Source of the DNA: Brucella pseudogrignonensis
GTDB taxonomy: Bacteria; Pseudomonadota; Alphaproteobacteria; Rhizobiales; Rhizobiaceae
NCBI RefSeq assembly: GCF_032190615.1
Contig: NZ_JAVLAT010000001.1
Location: 1,806,501-1,870,500, forward strand
Length of the DNA stretch: 64,000 nucleotides
Direction: 5' to 3'
Below, piece by piece: positions 1-9,966 of the stretch. Position 1 is the stretch's first letter; each line of letters begins with the position of its first letter. Both the position numbers and the translations under genes were made by a program. The notes under the pieces were generated by a model that was not told where the DNA came from, ran no database searches, and saw only the letters and a program-made list of their open reading frames with translations.

Positions 1-752
1 TTATGCACACAGCAACGCTGCTCCATGATGATGTGGTCGATGAAAGCGATCTGCGTCGCGGCAAAAGCACCGCACGCATGATCTGGGGCAATCAGGCAAG
101 TGTTCTCGTTGGCGACTTTCTGCTTGGTCAGGCGTTCAAAATGATGGTCGATGTCGGCTCGCTCGACGCGCTTGATGTGCTTGCAACTTCTGCTTCGGTC
201 ATTGCCGAAGGTGAAGTCATGCAGCTTGCTGCCGCCAAGAATATGGAAACCTCCGAAGACGAATATCTGGCAGTGATCAAAGCAAAGACTGCGGCGCTGT
301 TTTCGGCTGCTGCGGAAGTTGGTCCGATCATCGCGGATGCAAAGCCGTCGGATCGTACAGCCCTTCGTGATTATGGCCTTTACCTCGGCCTTGCGTTCCA
401 GCTCGTTGACGATGCACTTGATTACGGCGGCTCGGCTGCTGATCTTGGCAAGAACACAGGCGATGATTTCCGCGAAGGCAAGATTACACTGCCAGTTATC
501 CTGAGCTATCGTCATGGCTCTGATGAAGAGCGCGCTTTCTGGAAGCAGGCTATCGAAGAAGGTGCGAGTGATGACGCATCGCTCGAAAAGGCTATTGGCT
601 TCATGCTGAAGCACGGCGCTATTGCGGAAACCGTTCAGCGCGCACGTGACTTTGGTGAAATGGCCCGCGATGCTTTGGCCCCATTGAAGGCGTCTTCTGA
701 AAAGGATGCACTGATTGAAGTCATCGACTTCTGCATCAGCCGGGTGAATTAA
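1..752 (+). CDS. ispB: Polyprenyl (octaprenyl-type) diphosphate synthase, 5'-truncated by window edge
   Basis: Trans-prenyl chain elongase that adds isopentenyl diphosphate units to build the isoprenoid side chain of ubiquinone. The window opens inside the gene; the ATG at base 3 is an internal codon, and the N-terminus lies upstream. Both Asp-rich diphosphate/Mg-binding motifs are visible: DDVVDESDLRRGK (visible residues 9-21) and DDALDYGG (from visible residue 136). The long polyprenyl type is inferred from these motifs and their spacing; the exact chain length cannot be read. It ends in a strong terminator and shares its pathway with ubiA at 17.2 kb. Confidence 0.9.
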   Translation, partial: MHTATLLHDDVVDESDLRRGKSTARMIWGNQASVLVGDFLLGQAFKMMVDVGSLDALDVLATSASVIAEGEVMQLAAAKNMETSEDEYLAVIKAKTAALFSAAAEVGPIIADAKPSDRTALRDYGLYLGLAFQLVDDALDYGGSAADLGKNTGDDFREGKITLPVILSYRHGSDEERAFWKQAIEEGASDDASLEKAIGFMLKHGAIAETVQRARDFGEMARDALAPLKASSEKDALIEVIDFCISRVN

Positions 753-769
753 GAACATTGTTAAAGTTT

Positions 770-800
770 AAGAAAAGCATCCTTCACGGATGCTTTTCTT
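770..800 (+). terminator. Intrinsic terminator after ispB
   Basis: Perfect 13-bp inverted repeat (AAGAAAAGCATCC / GGATGCTTTTCTT) around a 5-base loop, ending in a T-rich arm. It starts 17 bases after the ispB stop. Confidence 0.85.
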
Positions 801-882
801 GCGCTTGGACCCCAAAAAGGCCATGCTTGAAGTTCCTCTGAGTAGGGGTGCTTATACGGAATCGGAAAGAGGACTGGGCTTT

Positions 883-2685
883 ATGCGGCAGGGATCTAAA
901 CGTCGTCCGCTTTACGGATTGCTTCTTCTGGCTTTGGCTGGAGTGGCGATGCCGTCCAATGCGGCACTGGCTAAAACGAGTATAGATCCGGCCCCGCAAG
1001 TCCGCGCGGGTTCTTTTGCAGGCGCTTATCTTGCTGCGCTTACAGCTGAATCTGACAACAATATTTCCGCAGCTGTGGATTTTTATCGGCAGGCTATGGC
1101 TTTTGATCCAAGCAATGATCTTATCAAGCAAAATTTGCTGCTGGCATTGCTCACCGAAGGTCGTTTCAAAGAAGCATTGCCCATTGCTGAAGAGCTGAAA
1201 GATCAGCCAGAGATTGAGCGCTTTTCTCGCGTCGCGCTGGCGATTGATGCGATTTCCAAAAATCAGTATCGCAAGGCCGAGCCATTGCTGATGCTCTCGG
1301 TGAAGTCCGATATGGACGAACTCGCGACCGACCTTATCGGCGCATGGGTGAAGGTCGGGCAGGGAAACGCAAAAGAAGCGCTTTCCGATGTCGTCAATAT
1401 CAAAGGGCCGGAATGGTACAATCTGTTTCGCATCTATAATGCCGCAATGATTGCCGATGTTGCAGGTCTGAGGCAGGATGCGCGAAACTATTACCAGCAG
1501 GCGGTTGATGATCGTGCGGGTGGCGCTGCGGCTCCGGATACTTACGAACGTATTGTCATGTCTTACGCCTCATTTTTGTTGCGTCGCGGCGACAGGGCAG
1601 GGGCTATCAAGCTGCTCAAAGACGCTGAAGAAGTCCTCAACGGTCGGATCACCATCACCGCATTGCGTGAAAAGCTTGAGGACGGCCAGAGACATCGCCG
1701 TCTCGTTAACAATGCGCAGCAGGGCGTTGGCGAAGTGCTTTATACGCTTGGCACCGCGATCAATCGCGGTGGCGCAGAAGCTTTTGCCAAGCTTTATCTG
1801 CAAATGTCGTTGCCATTGCGCCCGGACAACGACGCCACGCTTTATCAGCTTGGTGATATTTCGGCCAAGTTGCGCCAGCCAGAACAGGCTGTTCGATATT
1901 ATGCGCGTGTGCCGGAATGGTCACCTTACCGGCGCGATGCCGAGATGCAGCGCGCGCTCAATCTCGCTGAAAATGAAAAGACTGGCGATGCAATCGGCCA
2001 GCTTAAAACGCTGCTAAAGCGCGATAAGACGGATATCCGTACCTATCTTGCATTGGGCGGCGTCTATGCGCAGGATAAGAATTTTGCCGATGCTGCAAAA
2101 ATCTATGATGCGGCTGTTGAGCAAATTGATAAGCCTGAGCGCAAGGATTGGCCGGTTTTCTATCAGCGCGGCATCGCACATGAACGGCTGAAAGAATGGG
2201 ATCAGGCGGAGCCAAATTTCCGCAAGGCGCTGGAGCTTTATCCTGACCAGCCACAGGTGCTCAATTATCTTGGCTATTCGTGGGTGGATCGCGGTGAAAA
2301 CCTTGATGAAGCTTTGGGCATGATCAAGAAGGCCGTAGAGCTCCGTCCGCAGGATGGCTATATCGTCGATTCGCTTGGTTGGGCTTATTACAAGCTGGGC
2401 CGTTATCCGGAAGCAGTCGTTGAGCTTGAAAAAGCCGTGAAATTGCGCCCGGAAGACCCGACGATCAACGATCATCTTGGCGATGCTTACTGGCGGACGG
2501 ATCGTCAGCTGGAAGCGACGTTCCAATGGAACCATGCCATTGCTGGCAAGCCTGAGCCGGAAGAACTGATCAAGATCGAAGAAAAGCTGAAAAAGGGCCT
2601 GGCGCCGGATCCGAACCCTTCTGAGGCGCGGGTTCAGGATAAGAGCCTTACCCCGGCAAAGACGCCCGAAAGCAAAACCGAATAG
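883..2685 (+). CDS. Exported tetratricopeptide-repeat protein
   Basis: A 600-residue TPR protein of unassigned molecular role. The ATG at 883 is preferred over the in-frame one at 790 because a purine-rich AAGAGGA box lies 9 bases ahead and the product then begins with a classic signal peptide: basic MRQGSKRRP, a hydrophobic LLLLALAGVAM core and an Ala-rich cleavage region. The remainder is helical repeats; the clearest TPR units lie in the last 200 residues (for example YPDQPQVLNYLGYSWVDRG and RPQDGYIVDSLGWAYYKLG). The C-terminal 30 residues are polar and rich in Pro, Lys and Glu. Such proteins usually scaffold envelope complexes; the partner is unknown. Confidence 0.85.
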   Translation: MRQGSKRRPLYGLLLLALAGVAMPSNAALAKTSIDPAPQVRAGSFAGAYLAALTAESDNNISAAVDFYRQAMAFDPSNDLIKQNLLLALLTEGRFKEALPIAEELKDQPEIERFSRVALAIDAISKNQYRKAEPLLMLSVKSDMDELATDLIGAWVKVGQGNAKEALSDVVNIKGPEWYNLFRIYNAAMIADVAGLRQDARNYYQQAVDDRAGGAAAPDTYERIVMSYASFLLRRGDRAGAIKLLKDAEEVLNGRITITALREKLEDGQRHRRLVNNAQQGVGEVLYTLGTAINRGGAEAFAKLYLQMSLPLRPDNDATLYQLGDISAKLRQPEQAVRYYARVPEWSPYRRDAEMQRALNLAENEKTGDAIGQLKTLLKRDKTDIRTYLALGGVYAQDKNFADAAKIYDAAVEQIDKPERKDWPVFYQRGIAHERLKEWDQAEPNFRKALELYPDQPQVLNYLGYSWVDRGENLDEALGMIKKAVELRPQDGYIVDSLGWAYYKLGRYPEAVVELEKAVKLRPEDPTINDHLGDAYWRTDRQLEATFQWNHAIAGKPEPEELIKIEEKLKKGLAPDPNPSEARVQDKSLTPAKTPESKTE

Positions 2686-2692
2686 TTTTCAA

Positions 2693-2724
2693 GCCCGGAA
2701 GTCTTATCGATTTCCGGGCCGTTT
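2693..2724 (+). terminator. Intrinsic terminator after the TPR gene
   Basis: GCCCGGAA / TTCCGGGC stem with an 11-base loop, followed by CGTTTT. It sits directly behind the TPR stop codon and marks the left edge of the first AT-rich island. Confidence 0.7.
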
Positions 2725-2747
2725 TGAATGCTGATGAATTTGATCCA

Positions 2748-3503
2748 TTAAAGCTCACAAAGTATGGCGTCATAATAACTTTGCCTTCTTTTAACAAACC
2801 TTGAGCTGTAGTGATGTTCCATATGTTGACGTGATAAAGCTTCACTTTTTGGCCTGTAATGGCTCCATGATCCCGGATCGTCCACCCATGGAGCATTTGC
2901 GGGCTGTCCGTTCCTCCAAAATTGTACAGATTTTTGCACTTTGGGATCGTGTCTATTGCGATATATCCAGCGTAGCTCAGAGCCAGATACGGAATCTGCG
3001 TCAGAATATCCCTGTCGAAAATAAAAATTTTTATTTATGACCATATCCATATTAATGTCATCTAGTATATAATGGACAGTATTTCCATTTTCCTTCGCCC
3101 AGTTGATACCTGCTTTGCACTTTCTGGAAAAGTATGTATTTCTGTCAAAGCTTTGACTAAAGGGGTTGGTATTTTCTAAAATATTTCTATATTTAGAATG
3201 ATTGCGTACACTTATTTCAAAGCTCTCCGAAGAATTTATGTCAGGCTGAACATATCTGTTACTATATAATCTATCTACCGAGTTAAATCTATATTGATCT
3301 ATTATACTTACATTTAATTGAGGGTTTGAGCCTCTGAATTGGATGTTGTTGTATATATAATTACCCCTTTGTTTTCTCATGCCATAAATCAAGTCGCCAC
3401 TTTTAAATCCTATATTATTTATGGTGAGAGGTTGGTAATATGTGGTTGTATAATTATTTATAGAGTTATAATAGTCTCTCAAATAATCAAAATATAGTCT
3501 CAT
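2748..3503 (-). CDS. AT-rich orphan protein, function unknown
   Basis: A 251-residue product whose codon use (many Asn, Tyr, Ile, Ser; A/T third positions) is sharply unlike the flanking TPR and glyQ genes, so horizontal origin is likely. No signal peptide or membrane segment is seen. The N-terminal half is low in complexity (Tyr/Asn-rich). Residues 128-210 look like a real folded module: Cys129 and GINWAKENG, then VHYILDDINMDMVINK, SGSELRWIYRNR and a Trp/Pro-rich VQFWRNGQ...APWVDDP. I sense a recurrent bacterial effector- or toxin-like module but cannot name it. The tail after residue 215 may be out of the original frame. No partner gene lies on either side. Confidence 0.6.
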   Translation of the reverse strand: MRLYFDYLRDYYNSINNYTTTYYQPLTINNIGFKSGDLIYGMRKQRGNYIYNNIQFRGSNPQLNVSIIDQYRFNSVDRLYSNRYVQPDINSSESFEISVRNHSKYRNILENTNPFSQSFDRNTYFSRKCKAGINWAKENGNTVHYILDDINMDMVINKNFYFRQGYSDADSVSGSELRWIYRNRHDPKVQKSVQFWRNGQPANAPWVDDPGSWSHYRPKSEALSRQHMEHHYSSRFVKRRQSYYDAILCEL

Positions 3504-3794
3504 GTTTATTTTTCCGTTAAATTATATAAATATCTATTATATGCCTTGATTTGCAAACTGACAAAGATATCAATCGCATCTTCCATTTAACTATTTTGTC
3601 CGATGTGAAGATTTCGTCTTTCACTACGCATTTTTCAAAATGCCTATCATTGAAGCATGGAGAGCGCAGCGCAGCTTTATCGCTCTCTTCAGCGATCAAA
3701 TGTCATGCTTGACCGTGGCAGGCGGACAAATTAGACCGGGCCAATCATTTCAATAACAAGGCCTGACCCCGTGTCCAGTACGTTGCCAGCACAT

Positions 3795-4760
3795 ATGCAC
3801 CCCACCCGTTCCTTTCAGGGTCTGATCCTGACGCTCCATAACTATTGGGCGGAACACGGTTGCGCTATTTTGCAGCCTTACGACATGGAAGTGGGGGCGG
3901 GGACATTCCACCCTGCCACCACATTGCGTTCGCTCGGGCCGAAGCCTTGGAAAGCGGCCTATGTGCAGCCGTCGCGCCGCCCGAAAGATGGTCGCTATGG
4001 TGAAAATCCAAACCGCTTGCAGCATTATTACCAGTATCAGGTGATCATTAAGCCATCGCCGCCGAACCTTCAGGATCTTTATCTTGGTTCGCTGCGCGCG
4101 ATCGGTCTTGATCCGACACTGCATGATGTACGCTTTGTGGAAGACGACTGGGAAAGCCCAACGCTTGGTGCATGGGGTCTTGGCTGGGAATGCTGGTGTG
4201 ACGGCATGGAAGTGTCACAGTTCACTTACTTCCAGCAAGTCTGCGGCATTGAATGCTCGCCGGTTGCCGGTGAGCTGACCTATGGTCTTGAACGCCTCGC
4301 AATGTATGTGCAGGGCGTGGACAATGTCTATGACCTCAACTTCAATGGTCTCGAAGGCGAAGAAAAAGTCACCTATGGCGACGTTTTCCTGCAAGCTGAG
4401 CAGGAATATTCCCGCTACAATTTCGAAATGGCGAACACCGAAATCCTGCATCAGCATTTTATCGACGCAGAGCGCGAATGCGAAGCCATTCTGAAGGCAG
4501 GTGCATCACAAGAGGCGGGGAGTGCCGGAGGCACGACAGGGAACGTACACAAGTGCGTTTTCCCGGCCTATGACCAGTGCATCAAGGCATCGCACGTTTT
4601 CAACTTGATGGATGCGCGTGGCGTGATCTCGGTGACTGAACGTCAGAGCTATATTCTGCGCGTGCGCAATCTTGCGCGTCAGTGCGGCGAAGCATTTCTG
4701 CTGACTGAGGCTGGCGGCTTTAATTATAAAAAGAATTCTGATGCGGAAGGCGTAGTCTGA
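3795..4760 (+). CDS. glyQ: Glycyl-tRNA synthetase, alpha subunit
   Basis: Catalytic class II subunit of the tetrameric alpha2-beta2 enzyme that charges tRNA-Gly. The family N-terminus ([22 protein letters not shown]) begins at the ATG at 3795, giving 321 residues; an in-frame GTG at 3771 with an ACAAGG box 9 bases ahead is a serious alternative adding eight residues. Diagnostic stretches include [40 protein letters not shown] and [13 protein letters not shown] Gly/Ala/Ser-rich linker ([15 protein letters not shown]) precedes the conserved [10 protein letters not shown] block. The stop overlaps the glyS start by one base, so the subunits are probably translationally coupled. Confidence 0.96.
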   Translation: MHPTRSFQGLILTLHNYWAEHGCAILQPYDMEVGAGTFHPATTLRSLGPKPWKAAYVQPSRRPKDGRYGENPNRLQHYYQYQVIIKPSPPNLQDLYLGSLRAIGLDPTLHDVRFVEDDWESPTLGAWGLGWECWCDGMEVSQFTYFQQVCGIECSPVAGELTYGLERLAMYVQGVDNVYDLNFNGLEGEEKVTYGDVFLQAEQEYSRYNFEMANTEILHQHFIDAERECEAILKAGASQEAGSAGGTTGNVHKCVFPAYDQCIKASHVFNLMDARGVISVTERQSYILRVRNLARQCGEAFLLTEAGGFNYKKNSDAEGVV

Positions 4761-7054
4761 TGCCTGATTTGTTGCTCGAACTTTTCTCGGAAGAGATCCC
4801 TGCTCGTATGCAGCGCAAGGCTGCCGGTGATTTCAAGAAGATGATCACCGATGGTCTGGTGGAAGCCGGTCTCACCTATGAGGCAACGACTGCCTATTGG
4901 ACACCGCGTCGTCTGACACTCGATATTCGCGGCCTGACCGTACGCTCGAAAGACGTGCATGAAGATGTGAAAGGACCGTCGGTCACGGCACCTGAACAGG
5001 CGATTGCAGGCTTCCTGCGTAAAGCTGGTCTCTCGGATGTGTCGCAGGCGCATGTTCATTCCGATCCGAAAAAGGGTGACTTCTATGTCGCTCATTTGAC
5101 GAAGCCGGGCCGCGCTGCCGAAGAAATCATCGCGGAACTCGTGCCGCAGGTGATCCGCAATTTCCCATGGCCAAAGTCGATGCGCTGGGGTGCTGCGTCT
5201 TCCAAGCCGGGTGCGCTTCGCTGGGTGCGTCCGCTGCAATCGATCCTCTGCACATTTGGTCCTGAAACCGAAGAAACCGTTGTGGTTGACTTCGAGGTTG
5301 ATGGCATCAAATCGGGCAATGTCACCTATGGGCATCGTTTCTTAAGCGATGGTCAGGCGATCAAGGTGCGCCGTTTTGATGATTACGTCGATAAGCTTGA
5401 AAAAGCTTTCGTTGTGCTCGATGCCGAGCGCCGCAAGGAAATCATCTCGCAGGACGCGCATAATCTCGCCTTCGCTTCCGGTCTGGAACTGGTCGAGGAT
5501 GCTGGCCTTCTTGAAGAAGTCTCTGGTCTGGTCGAATGGCCAGTCGTGCTGATGGGCGAATTTGAGGAAGAATTCCTCGCAATTCCGCCAGAGGTTATTC
5601 AGCTCACCATCCGCGTGAACCAGAAGTGCTTCGTCACCCGCAAGCAGGGTGAGACGGAAGCACTGTCGAACAAGTTCATTCTGGTGTCGAACATCGCTGC
5701 ACGCGACGGCGGCACGGAAATCGCTTATGGTAACGGTAAGGTTGTGCGCGCACGCCTGTCCGATGCGCTCTATTTCTGGAACACCGATCAGCATGACCTG
5801 CCGGACCTCGAAAAGCTTTCAGCATCGGGTGAGAAGTTCGGCCTTGATCTGAAAAAGCCGCTTGATCAGCGCATGGCGCGCCTCGACAGCCTCAATGTCA
5901 CTTTCCATGCCAAGCTTGGCACGCAAGGCGCACGCGTCGAACGTATCCGCGAACTCGCAAGTCAGATTGCACCGCTGGTCGGTGCCGATCCAAAGCTTGC
6001 AGGGCGTGCCGCTGTTCTGGCAAAAGCTGATCTGACCACGGAAGTTGTGGGCGAATTCCCTGAACTTCAGGGTGCAATGGGTCGTAAATATGCGCTTCTT
6101 CAGGGCGAAGACGAAGCCGTGGCGAGCGCTCTTGAAGAGCACTACAAGCCGCAGGGGCCATCTGATTTCGTGCCAAAGAATCCGGTTTCGGTTGCCGTCG
6201 CTCTGGCTGATAAGCTAGACACGCTGGTCGGCTTCTGGGCGATTGACGAAAAGCCAACCGGCTCGAAAGACCCGTTTGCGCTGCGTCGTGCAGCCTTGGG
6301 TGTGATCCGTCTGATCCTGTCGCAGGATTGGAAATTCCCGCTCTTGCCCCTTCTGCGCTCGGCTTATGCGTCGCTCAAAGAAGGTCAGGTTCAGCGTAAG
6401 CTGCGCGAGTTTGAGGCGAAGCTTGCTTCTGAAAAGTCGGGCGATGTGGACGGCGAACAGGATGTCGATAACGCGCTGCGCAATCTTGAAACAAGGACCC
6501 GTGCGGAAATAGAAGCCAGTGCTGAGCCATTGCTCGCTGATCTTTTGTCCTTCCTGCATGACCGCTTCAAGGTTCATCTGAAAGATGAAGGCGCACGCTA
6601 TGACGCGATTGATGCGGTTCTGACATCGGATGCCGACAATCTTTTGCTGGTTGCCCGTCGTCTTGAGGCGCTGATCGTCTTCATCAACGAAGAAGACGGC
6701 AAGAACCTTTTGGCTGGCACCAAGCGTGCGGCTAACATTCTGGCTGCGGAAGAAAAGAAGGGCACGAAGGTAGCAGGCAGCGTCGATGTGGCTCTGTTAA
6801 AGCTCGATGAGGAAAAGGCGCTTTATGCGGCTGTGAACCTCGCGTCTACCGAAGCCGAAGAAGCTATTGCCCGGGAAGATTTCGGCGGCGCAATGCTGGC
6901 GCTCGCCAAGTTGCGCGGTCCGGTCGATACATTCTTCGAGAAGGTGCTTGTCAATGACGAGGACGAAAACGTCCGAGCCAACCGCCTTGCACTGCTTGAA
7001 CAAATCCGCACTGCCACAAGTACAGTGGCCGATTTCTCGAAAATCGCCGGATAA
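4760..7054 (+). CDS. glyS: Glycyl-tRNA synthetase, beta subunit
   Basis: Tetramer partner of GlyQ needed for tRNA-Gly recognition; 764 residues, the expected size. The start [18 protein letters not shown] is the typical family N-terminus, and the central block PKSMRW...[11 protein letters not shown] is conserved. The C-terminal third carries the helical anticodon-binding region. The ATG shares its A with the last base of the glyQ stop (TGATG). The gene ends seven bases before a strong terminator, so glyQS forms a two-gene operon. Confidence 0.96.
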   Translation: MPDLLLELFSEEIPARMQRKAAGDFKKMITDGLVEAGLTYEATTAYWTPRRLTLDIRGLTVRSKDVHEDVKGPSVTAPEQAIAGFLRKAGLSDVSQAHVHSDPKKGDFYVAHLTKPGRAAEEIIAELVPQVIRNFPWPKSMRWGAASSKPGALRWVRPLQSILCTFGPETEETVVVDFEVDGIKSGNVTYGHRFLSDGQAIKVRRFDDYVDKLEKAFVVLDAERRKEIISQDAHNLAFASGLELVEDAGLLEEVSGLVEWPVVLMGEFEEEFLAIPPEVIQLTIRVNQKCFVTRKQGETEALSNKFILVSNIAARDGGTEIAYGNGKVVRARLSDALYFWNTDQHDLPDLEKLSASGEKFGLDLKKPLDQRMARLDSLNVTFHAKLGTQGARVERIRELASQIAPLVGADPKLAGRAAVLAKADLTTEVVGEFPELQGAMGRKYALLQGEDEAVASALEEHYKPQGPSDFVPKNPVSVAVALADKLDTLVGFWAIDEKPTGSKDPFALRRAALGVIRLILSQDWKFPLLPLLRSAYASLKEGQVQRKLREFEAKLASEKSGDVDGEQDVDNALRNLETRTRAEIEASAEPLLADLLSFLHDRFKVHLKDEGARYDAIDAVLTSDADNLLLVARRLEALIVFINEEDGKNLLAGTKRAANILAAEEKKGTKVAGSVDVALLKLDEEKALYAAVNLASTEAEEAIAREDFGGAMLALAKLRGPVDTFFEKVLVNDEDENVRANRLALLEQIRTATSTVADFSKIAG

Positions 7055-7060
7055 ATGATA

Positions 7061-7090
7061 AAAGGGCGCTTTTAAGCGCCCTTTCTTTTT
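7061..7090 (+). terminator. Intrinsic terminator of glyQS
   Basis: Perfect 9-bp stem AAAGGGCGC / GCGCCCTTT with a 6-base loop, then CTTTTTG. Confidence 0.85.
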
Positions 7091-7163
7091 GTAACTCATT
7101 CCGATCTTGCATCAACTGCGCATAGGAGTCTCTTGCTCAAAAGCGACGCTTTGTGTAGCTAAA

Positions 7164-7206
7164 GCGCATCCTGAAAAGTGTGAAACGGTTTTCAGAACAG
7201 ATGCGC
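7164..7206 (+). repeat. Palindromic intergenic repeat, copy A
   Basis: Outer arms GCGCATC / GATGCGC enclose an inner stem CTGAAAA / TTTTCAG around the core GTGTGAAACGG. It is one of six copies in this window and lies just upstream of the Sua5-type gene. Confidence 0.75.
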
Positions 7207-7226
7207 GTTACTGAGACGGCAGGAGA

Positions 7227-8204
7227 ATGACCTTGGCCGATATTCTGGAATTCGACGATAAAGCTGTTTCACGCGCGGTAGAAGTGCTCGCGCGCGGTGG
7301 CCTGGTCGCGATTCCGACCGAAACGGTCTATGGTCTTGCGGCTGACGCAGCGCATGGCGAAGGCGTGGCCGGTATTTTTGCCGCCAAAGGTCGCCCGCAG
7401 TTCAATCCGCTTATCGCCCATGTCGATAGCATTGCTATGGCCGAGCGTTATGTGACTTTCGATCCAATCTCCCGAAAGCTGGCTGAAAGCTTTTGGCCGG
7501 GGCCGTTAACACTTGTTCTGCCGCTGAAAGCGCAGCAAGATGCGCCGCGCCCGATCCATCCGCTGGTGACGGCAGGGCTTGCTACGCTGGCCATCCGTAT
7601 GCCAACGGGGCGGGTGCGTGATGTTATAAAGAATCTGGACAGCCCTGTTGCAGCACCAAGCGCCAACACGTCAGGCCGTATCAGCCCAACCTCGGCCAAA
7701 GCCGTGGCCGATGACCTGGGTGGCAAGATCGATCTGATCCTTGATGCCGGTCCGTGTGGAGTGGGTGTCGAATCAACCATCGTCAAAGTCGAGAGCGATG
7801 AAGTGCATCTGCTGCGCCCGGGTGGTCTGGCCGCTGAAGACATTGAAGCCCTGCTGGGCGTTGAGTTGATACGCGCTGAACATAACGCAGTCATTCAAGC
7901 GCCCGGCATGATGGAATCGCATTATGCGCCGGATGCCGCGATGCGCCTTGACGTTAAGAGCGTAAAGCCCGGTGAGGCGCTGCTGGCTTTTGGCCCGACG
8001 CGCGTTGCAGGCAGCGATGACGCTATCCAAATTCTTAATCTCAGTGAAAGCGGCGACCTGCGCGAAGCAGCCAGCAATCTGTTTGACTTCATGCGCAAGC
8101 TCGATGCAACGGGCGCCGTGACAATCACTGTTGAACCCATTCCCTTTGATGGTCTCGGTGAGGCCATCAATGATCGTCTTAAACGCGCGGCGGCCCCGCG
8201 CTAG
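7227..8204 (+). CDS. L-threonylcarbamoyladenylate synthase (Sua5/YwlC type)
   Basis: Makes threonylcarbamoyl-AMP from Thr, bicarbonate and ATP, the first step of the t6A37 modification of ANN-decoding tRNAs. At 325 residues it is the long Sua5 form: an N-terminal YrdC domain (GGLVAIPTETVYGLAADA; AAKGRPQFNPL near residue 55) plus a C-terminal Sua5 domain beginning after PGMMESHYAP near residue 230. Start choice is unclear: AGGAGA touches the ATG at 7227 with almost no spacer, whereas the in-frame TTG at 7233 has ideal spacing and gives MADILEFDD. It is followed closely by the FAD oxidase gene. Confidence 0.92.
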   Translation: MTLADILEFDDKAVSRAVEVLARGGLVAIPTETVYGLAADAAHGEGVAGIFAAKGRPQFNPLIAHVDSIAMAERYVTFDPISRKLAESFWPGPLTLVLPLKAQQDAPRPIHPLVTAGLATLAIRMPTGRVRDVIKNLDSPVAAPSANTSGRISPTSAKAVADDLGGKIDLILDAGPCGVGVESTIVKVESDEVHLLRPGGLAAEDIEALLGVELIRAEHNAVIQAPGMMESHYAPDAAMRLDVKSVKPGEALLAFGPTRVAGSDDAIQILNLSESGDLREAASNLFDFMRKLDATGAVTITVEPIPFDGLGEAINDRLKRAAAPR

Positions 8205-8229
8205 TTCCCCAAACATTCAAGAGAAGCAC

Positions 8230-9642
8230 ATGCTCGACACCGCTCTGATCGAACGTTTTGCAGCCATTGTTGGCGAAAAGAATGCGCTGACTGCGCCCGA
8301 AGACATTGCGCCATTCATGATTGAACAGCGCGATCTCTATCAGGGGCACTCGCCGCTGGTGCTGCGCCCCGCTTCAACGCAAGAAGTTTCGGCGATCATG
8401 AAGCTTGCCAATGAAACCAAAACGCCGGTGGTTCCGCAGGGTGGCAATACGGGTCTCGTCGGCGGTCAGACGCCAGACCAGAGCAACACAGCAATCGTTT
8501 TGTCGCTTGGCCGCATGAATAAGGTGCGCTCGGTTGATCCGGTTGGCAATCTGGTGACAGTGGAAGCCGGTGTCATCCTCAAAAACCTTCAGGACGAAGC
8601 GCAGAAAGTCGGTCGCCTGTTCCCGCTGTCGCTCGGTGCGGAAGGTTCCTGTCAGGTTGGCGGCAATCTTGGTTCCAATGCAGGCGGTACTGCCGTTCTC
8701 GCCTATGGCAATATGCGTGAGCTTTGTCTTGGCCTTGAAGTGGTTCTGCCGAATGGCGAGATCCTCAACGATCTGCGTTATGTGAAGAAAGATAACACCG
8801 GCTACGACCTGAAAGACCTGTTCATCGGTTCTGAAGGGACACTTGGAATCATCACCGCAGCCGTATTGAAGATTTATCCGCAGCCAAAGGGCAAGGGCGT
8901 GGCCTATGCTGGCCTGCGCAGCCCGGAAGATGTGCTGCGCCTGTTCCAGCTTTCAACCGAACATGCAGGCCCGTCGCTCACTGGCTTTGAATTGATGCCG
9001 CGCGTCGGTGTTGAATTTACCATTGCCCATGTCGATGGCGTTCGTGATCCGCTGGAAAGCCCGCATGACTGGTATGTGCTGGTGGATATTTCTTCAAGCC
9101 GTTCGGAAGACGATGCGCGTACGACGCTTGAAACCATTCTGACCGAAGCGTTTGAGAACGACATTATTCAGGATGCAGCCATTGCTGAAAGCGTGGCTCA
9201 GGCGCAGATGTTTTGGAAAATGCGTGAGGAAATGTCCTGGGCGCAGAAGCCGGAAGGCGGCTCGATCAAGCACGATATTTCCGTGCCTGTTGCGAAAATC
9301 CCCGAATTCATTGCAGAAGCGAATGCGGCAACGCTGGAAATGATACCCGGCTCGCGTATCGTTTGCTTCGGCCATATTGGCGACGGCAATCTGCACTATA
9401 ATGTGTCACAGCCGATTGGTGCTGATAAGGAAGCATTCCTTGCGCGCTGGCACGAATTAAATCACCGCATTCATACAATTGTTGCTTCTTATACCGGATC
9501 GATATCGGCAGAGCATGGTATCGGTGTGTTGAAACGCGAAGAGCTCGCCTTCTTTAAACAGGACGTGGCGCTTGAATTGATGCGCCGTATTAAGAAATCA
9601 TTCGACCCGAATGGCATTATGAATCCGGGTAAAGTGCTGTAA
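8230..9642 (+). CDS. FAD-binding oxidoreductase of the GlcD/D-lactate dehydrogenase type
   Basis: A 470-residue flavoenzyme oxidising a D-2-hydroxy acid (D-lactate, D-2-hydroxyglutarate or glycolate; the substrate cannot be told from sequence). The PCMH-type FAD domain shows VVPQGGNTGLVGGQTP and the GSEGTLGIITAAVLKIYP block. The C-terminal cap carries the metal-site stretch FGHIGDGNLHYNVSQP and ends SAEHGIGVLKREEL...SFDPNGIMNPGKVL. The ATG at 8230 (MLDTALIERFAAIVG) with AGAGA ahead is preferred; earlier in-frame ATGs lie inside the Sua5-type gene. The 25-base gap to that gene suggests co-transcription. Confidence 0.9.
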   Translation: MLDTALIERFAAIVGEKNALTAPEDIAPFMIEQRDLYQGHSPLVLRPASTQEVSAIMKLANETKTPVVPQGGNTGLVGGQTPDQSNTAIVLSLGRMNKVRSVDPVGNLVTVEAGVILKNLQDEAQKVGRLFPLSLGAEGSCQVGGNLGSNAGGTAVLAYGNMRELCLGLEVVLPNGEILNDLRYVKKDNTGYDLKDLFIGSEGTLGIITAAVLKIYPQPKGKGVAYAGLRSPEDVLRLFQLSTEHAGPSLTGFELMPRVGVEFTIAHVDGVRDPLESPHDWYVLVDISSSRSEDDARTTLETILTEAFENDIIQDAAIAESVAQAQMFWKMREEMSWAQKPEGGSIKHDISVPVAKIPEFIAEANAATLEMIPGSRIVCFGHIGDGNLHYNVSQPIGADKEAFLARWHELNHRIHTIVASYTGSISAEHGIGVLKREELAFFKQDVALELMRRIKKSFDPNGIMNPGKVL

Positions 9643-9664
9643 TTCCAGCAAATAAGAAGAAATT

Positions 9665-9695
9665 AAGGCGGGCAGGTAACTGTCCGCCTTTTCAT
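9665..9695 (+). terminator. Intrinsic terminator after the FAD oxidase
   Basis: 11-bp stem AAGGCGGGCAG / CTGTCCGCCTT with one G-T pair and a GTAA loop, then TTTC. Confidence 0.8.
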
Positions 9696-9885
9696 TTATG
9701 TAAACGAAAATTAGCAAGAATTACCAAGTTCTTACACATGGTTGTAAAGCAGTAACCAAATGAAAAAGCAGGGAAAAGTTAACCTAACGCGTTAAGCGCC
9801 TCGGTAATAATCATCGCCTATTCTCTAAATCAACAAGAGCGAACATGCTCGAAAGAGAAGCCGGAATAACTGGCTCTCAAAAAAA

Positions 9886-9929
9886 GTAATGCCAGCAAAA
9901 GTGTGAAGCGGTTTTGCGTCCGGCATTAC
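9886..9929 (+). repeat. Palindromic intergenic repeat, copy B
   Basis: Perfect outer arms GTAATGCC / GGCATTAC; inner stem GCAAAA / TTTTGC around GTGTGAAGCGG. Confidence 0.8.
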
Positions 9930-9966
9930 GAATAAAAACAGGCAGAGATACTAAGAGGCGTCGAAA

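Larger units (their letters stand above)
9643..9966. other. Intergenic region with terminator and repeat
   Basis: 324 bases without a gene. They hold the FAD-oxidase terminator, then AT-rich DNA with no open frame, then palindromic repeat copy B. The DUF6101 promoter presumably lies here, but no clear -35/-10 pair was found. Confidence 0.6.

Noticed and set aside
3517..3699. 60-codon frame upstream of the first orphan gene
   Set aside because: No ribosome site, no pattern of conserved residues, and it overlaps the likely glyQ promoter region. A partner or immunity gene was hoped for but cannot be supported.
4495..4550. Suspected small insertion in glyQ
   Set aside because: The Gly/Ala/Ser-rich stretch falls in a loop that varies among relatives and keeps frame; no flanking duplication was found.
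8131..8229. 33-codon N-terminal extension of the FAD oxidase
   Set aside because: It overlaps the end of the Sua5-type gene in another frame, has no family similarity, and a better ATG with a ribosome site follows at 8230.
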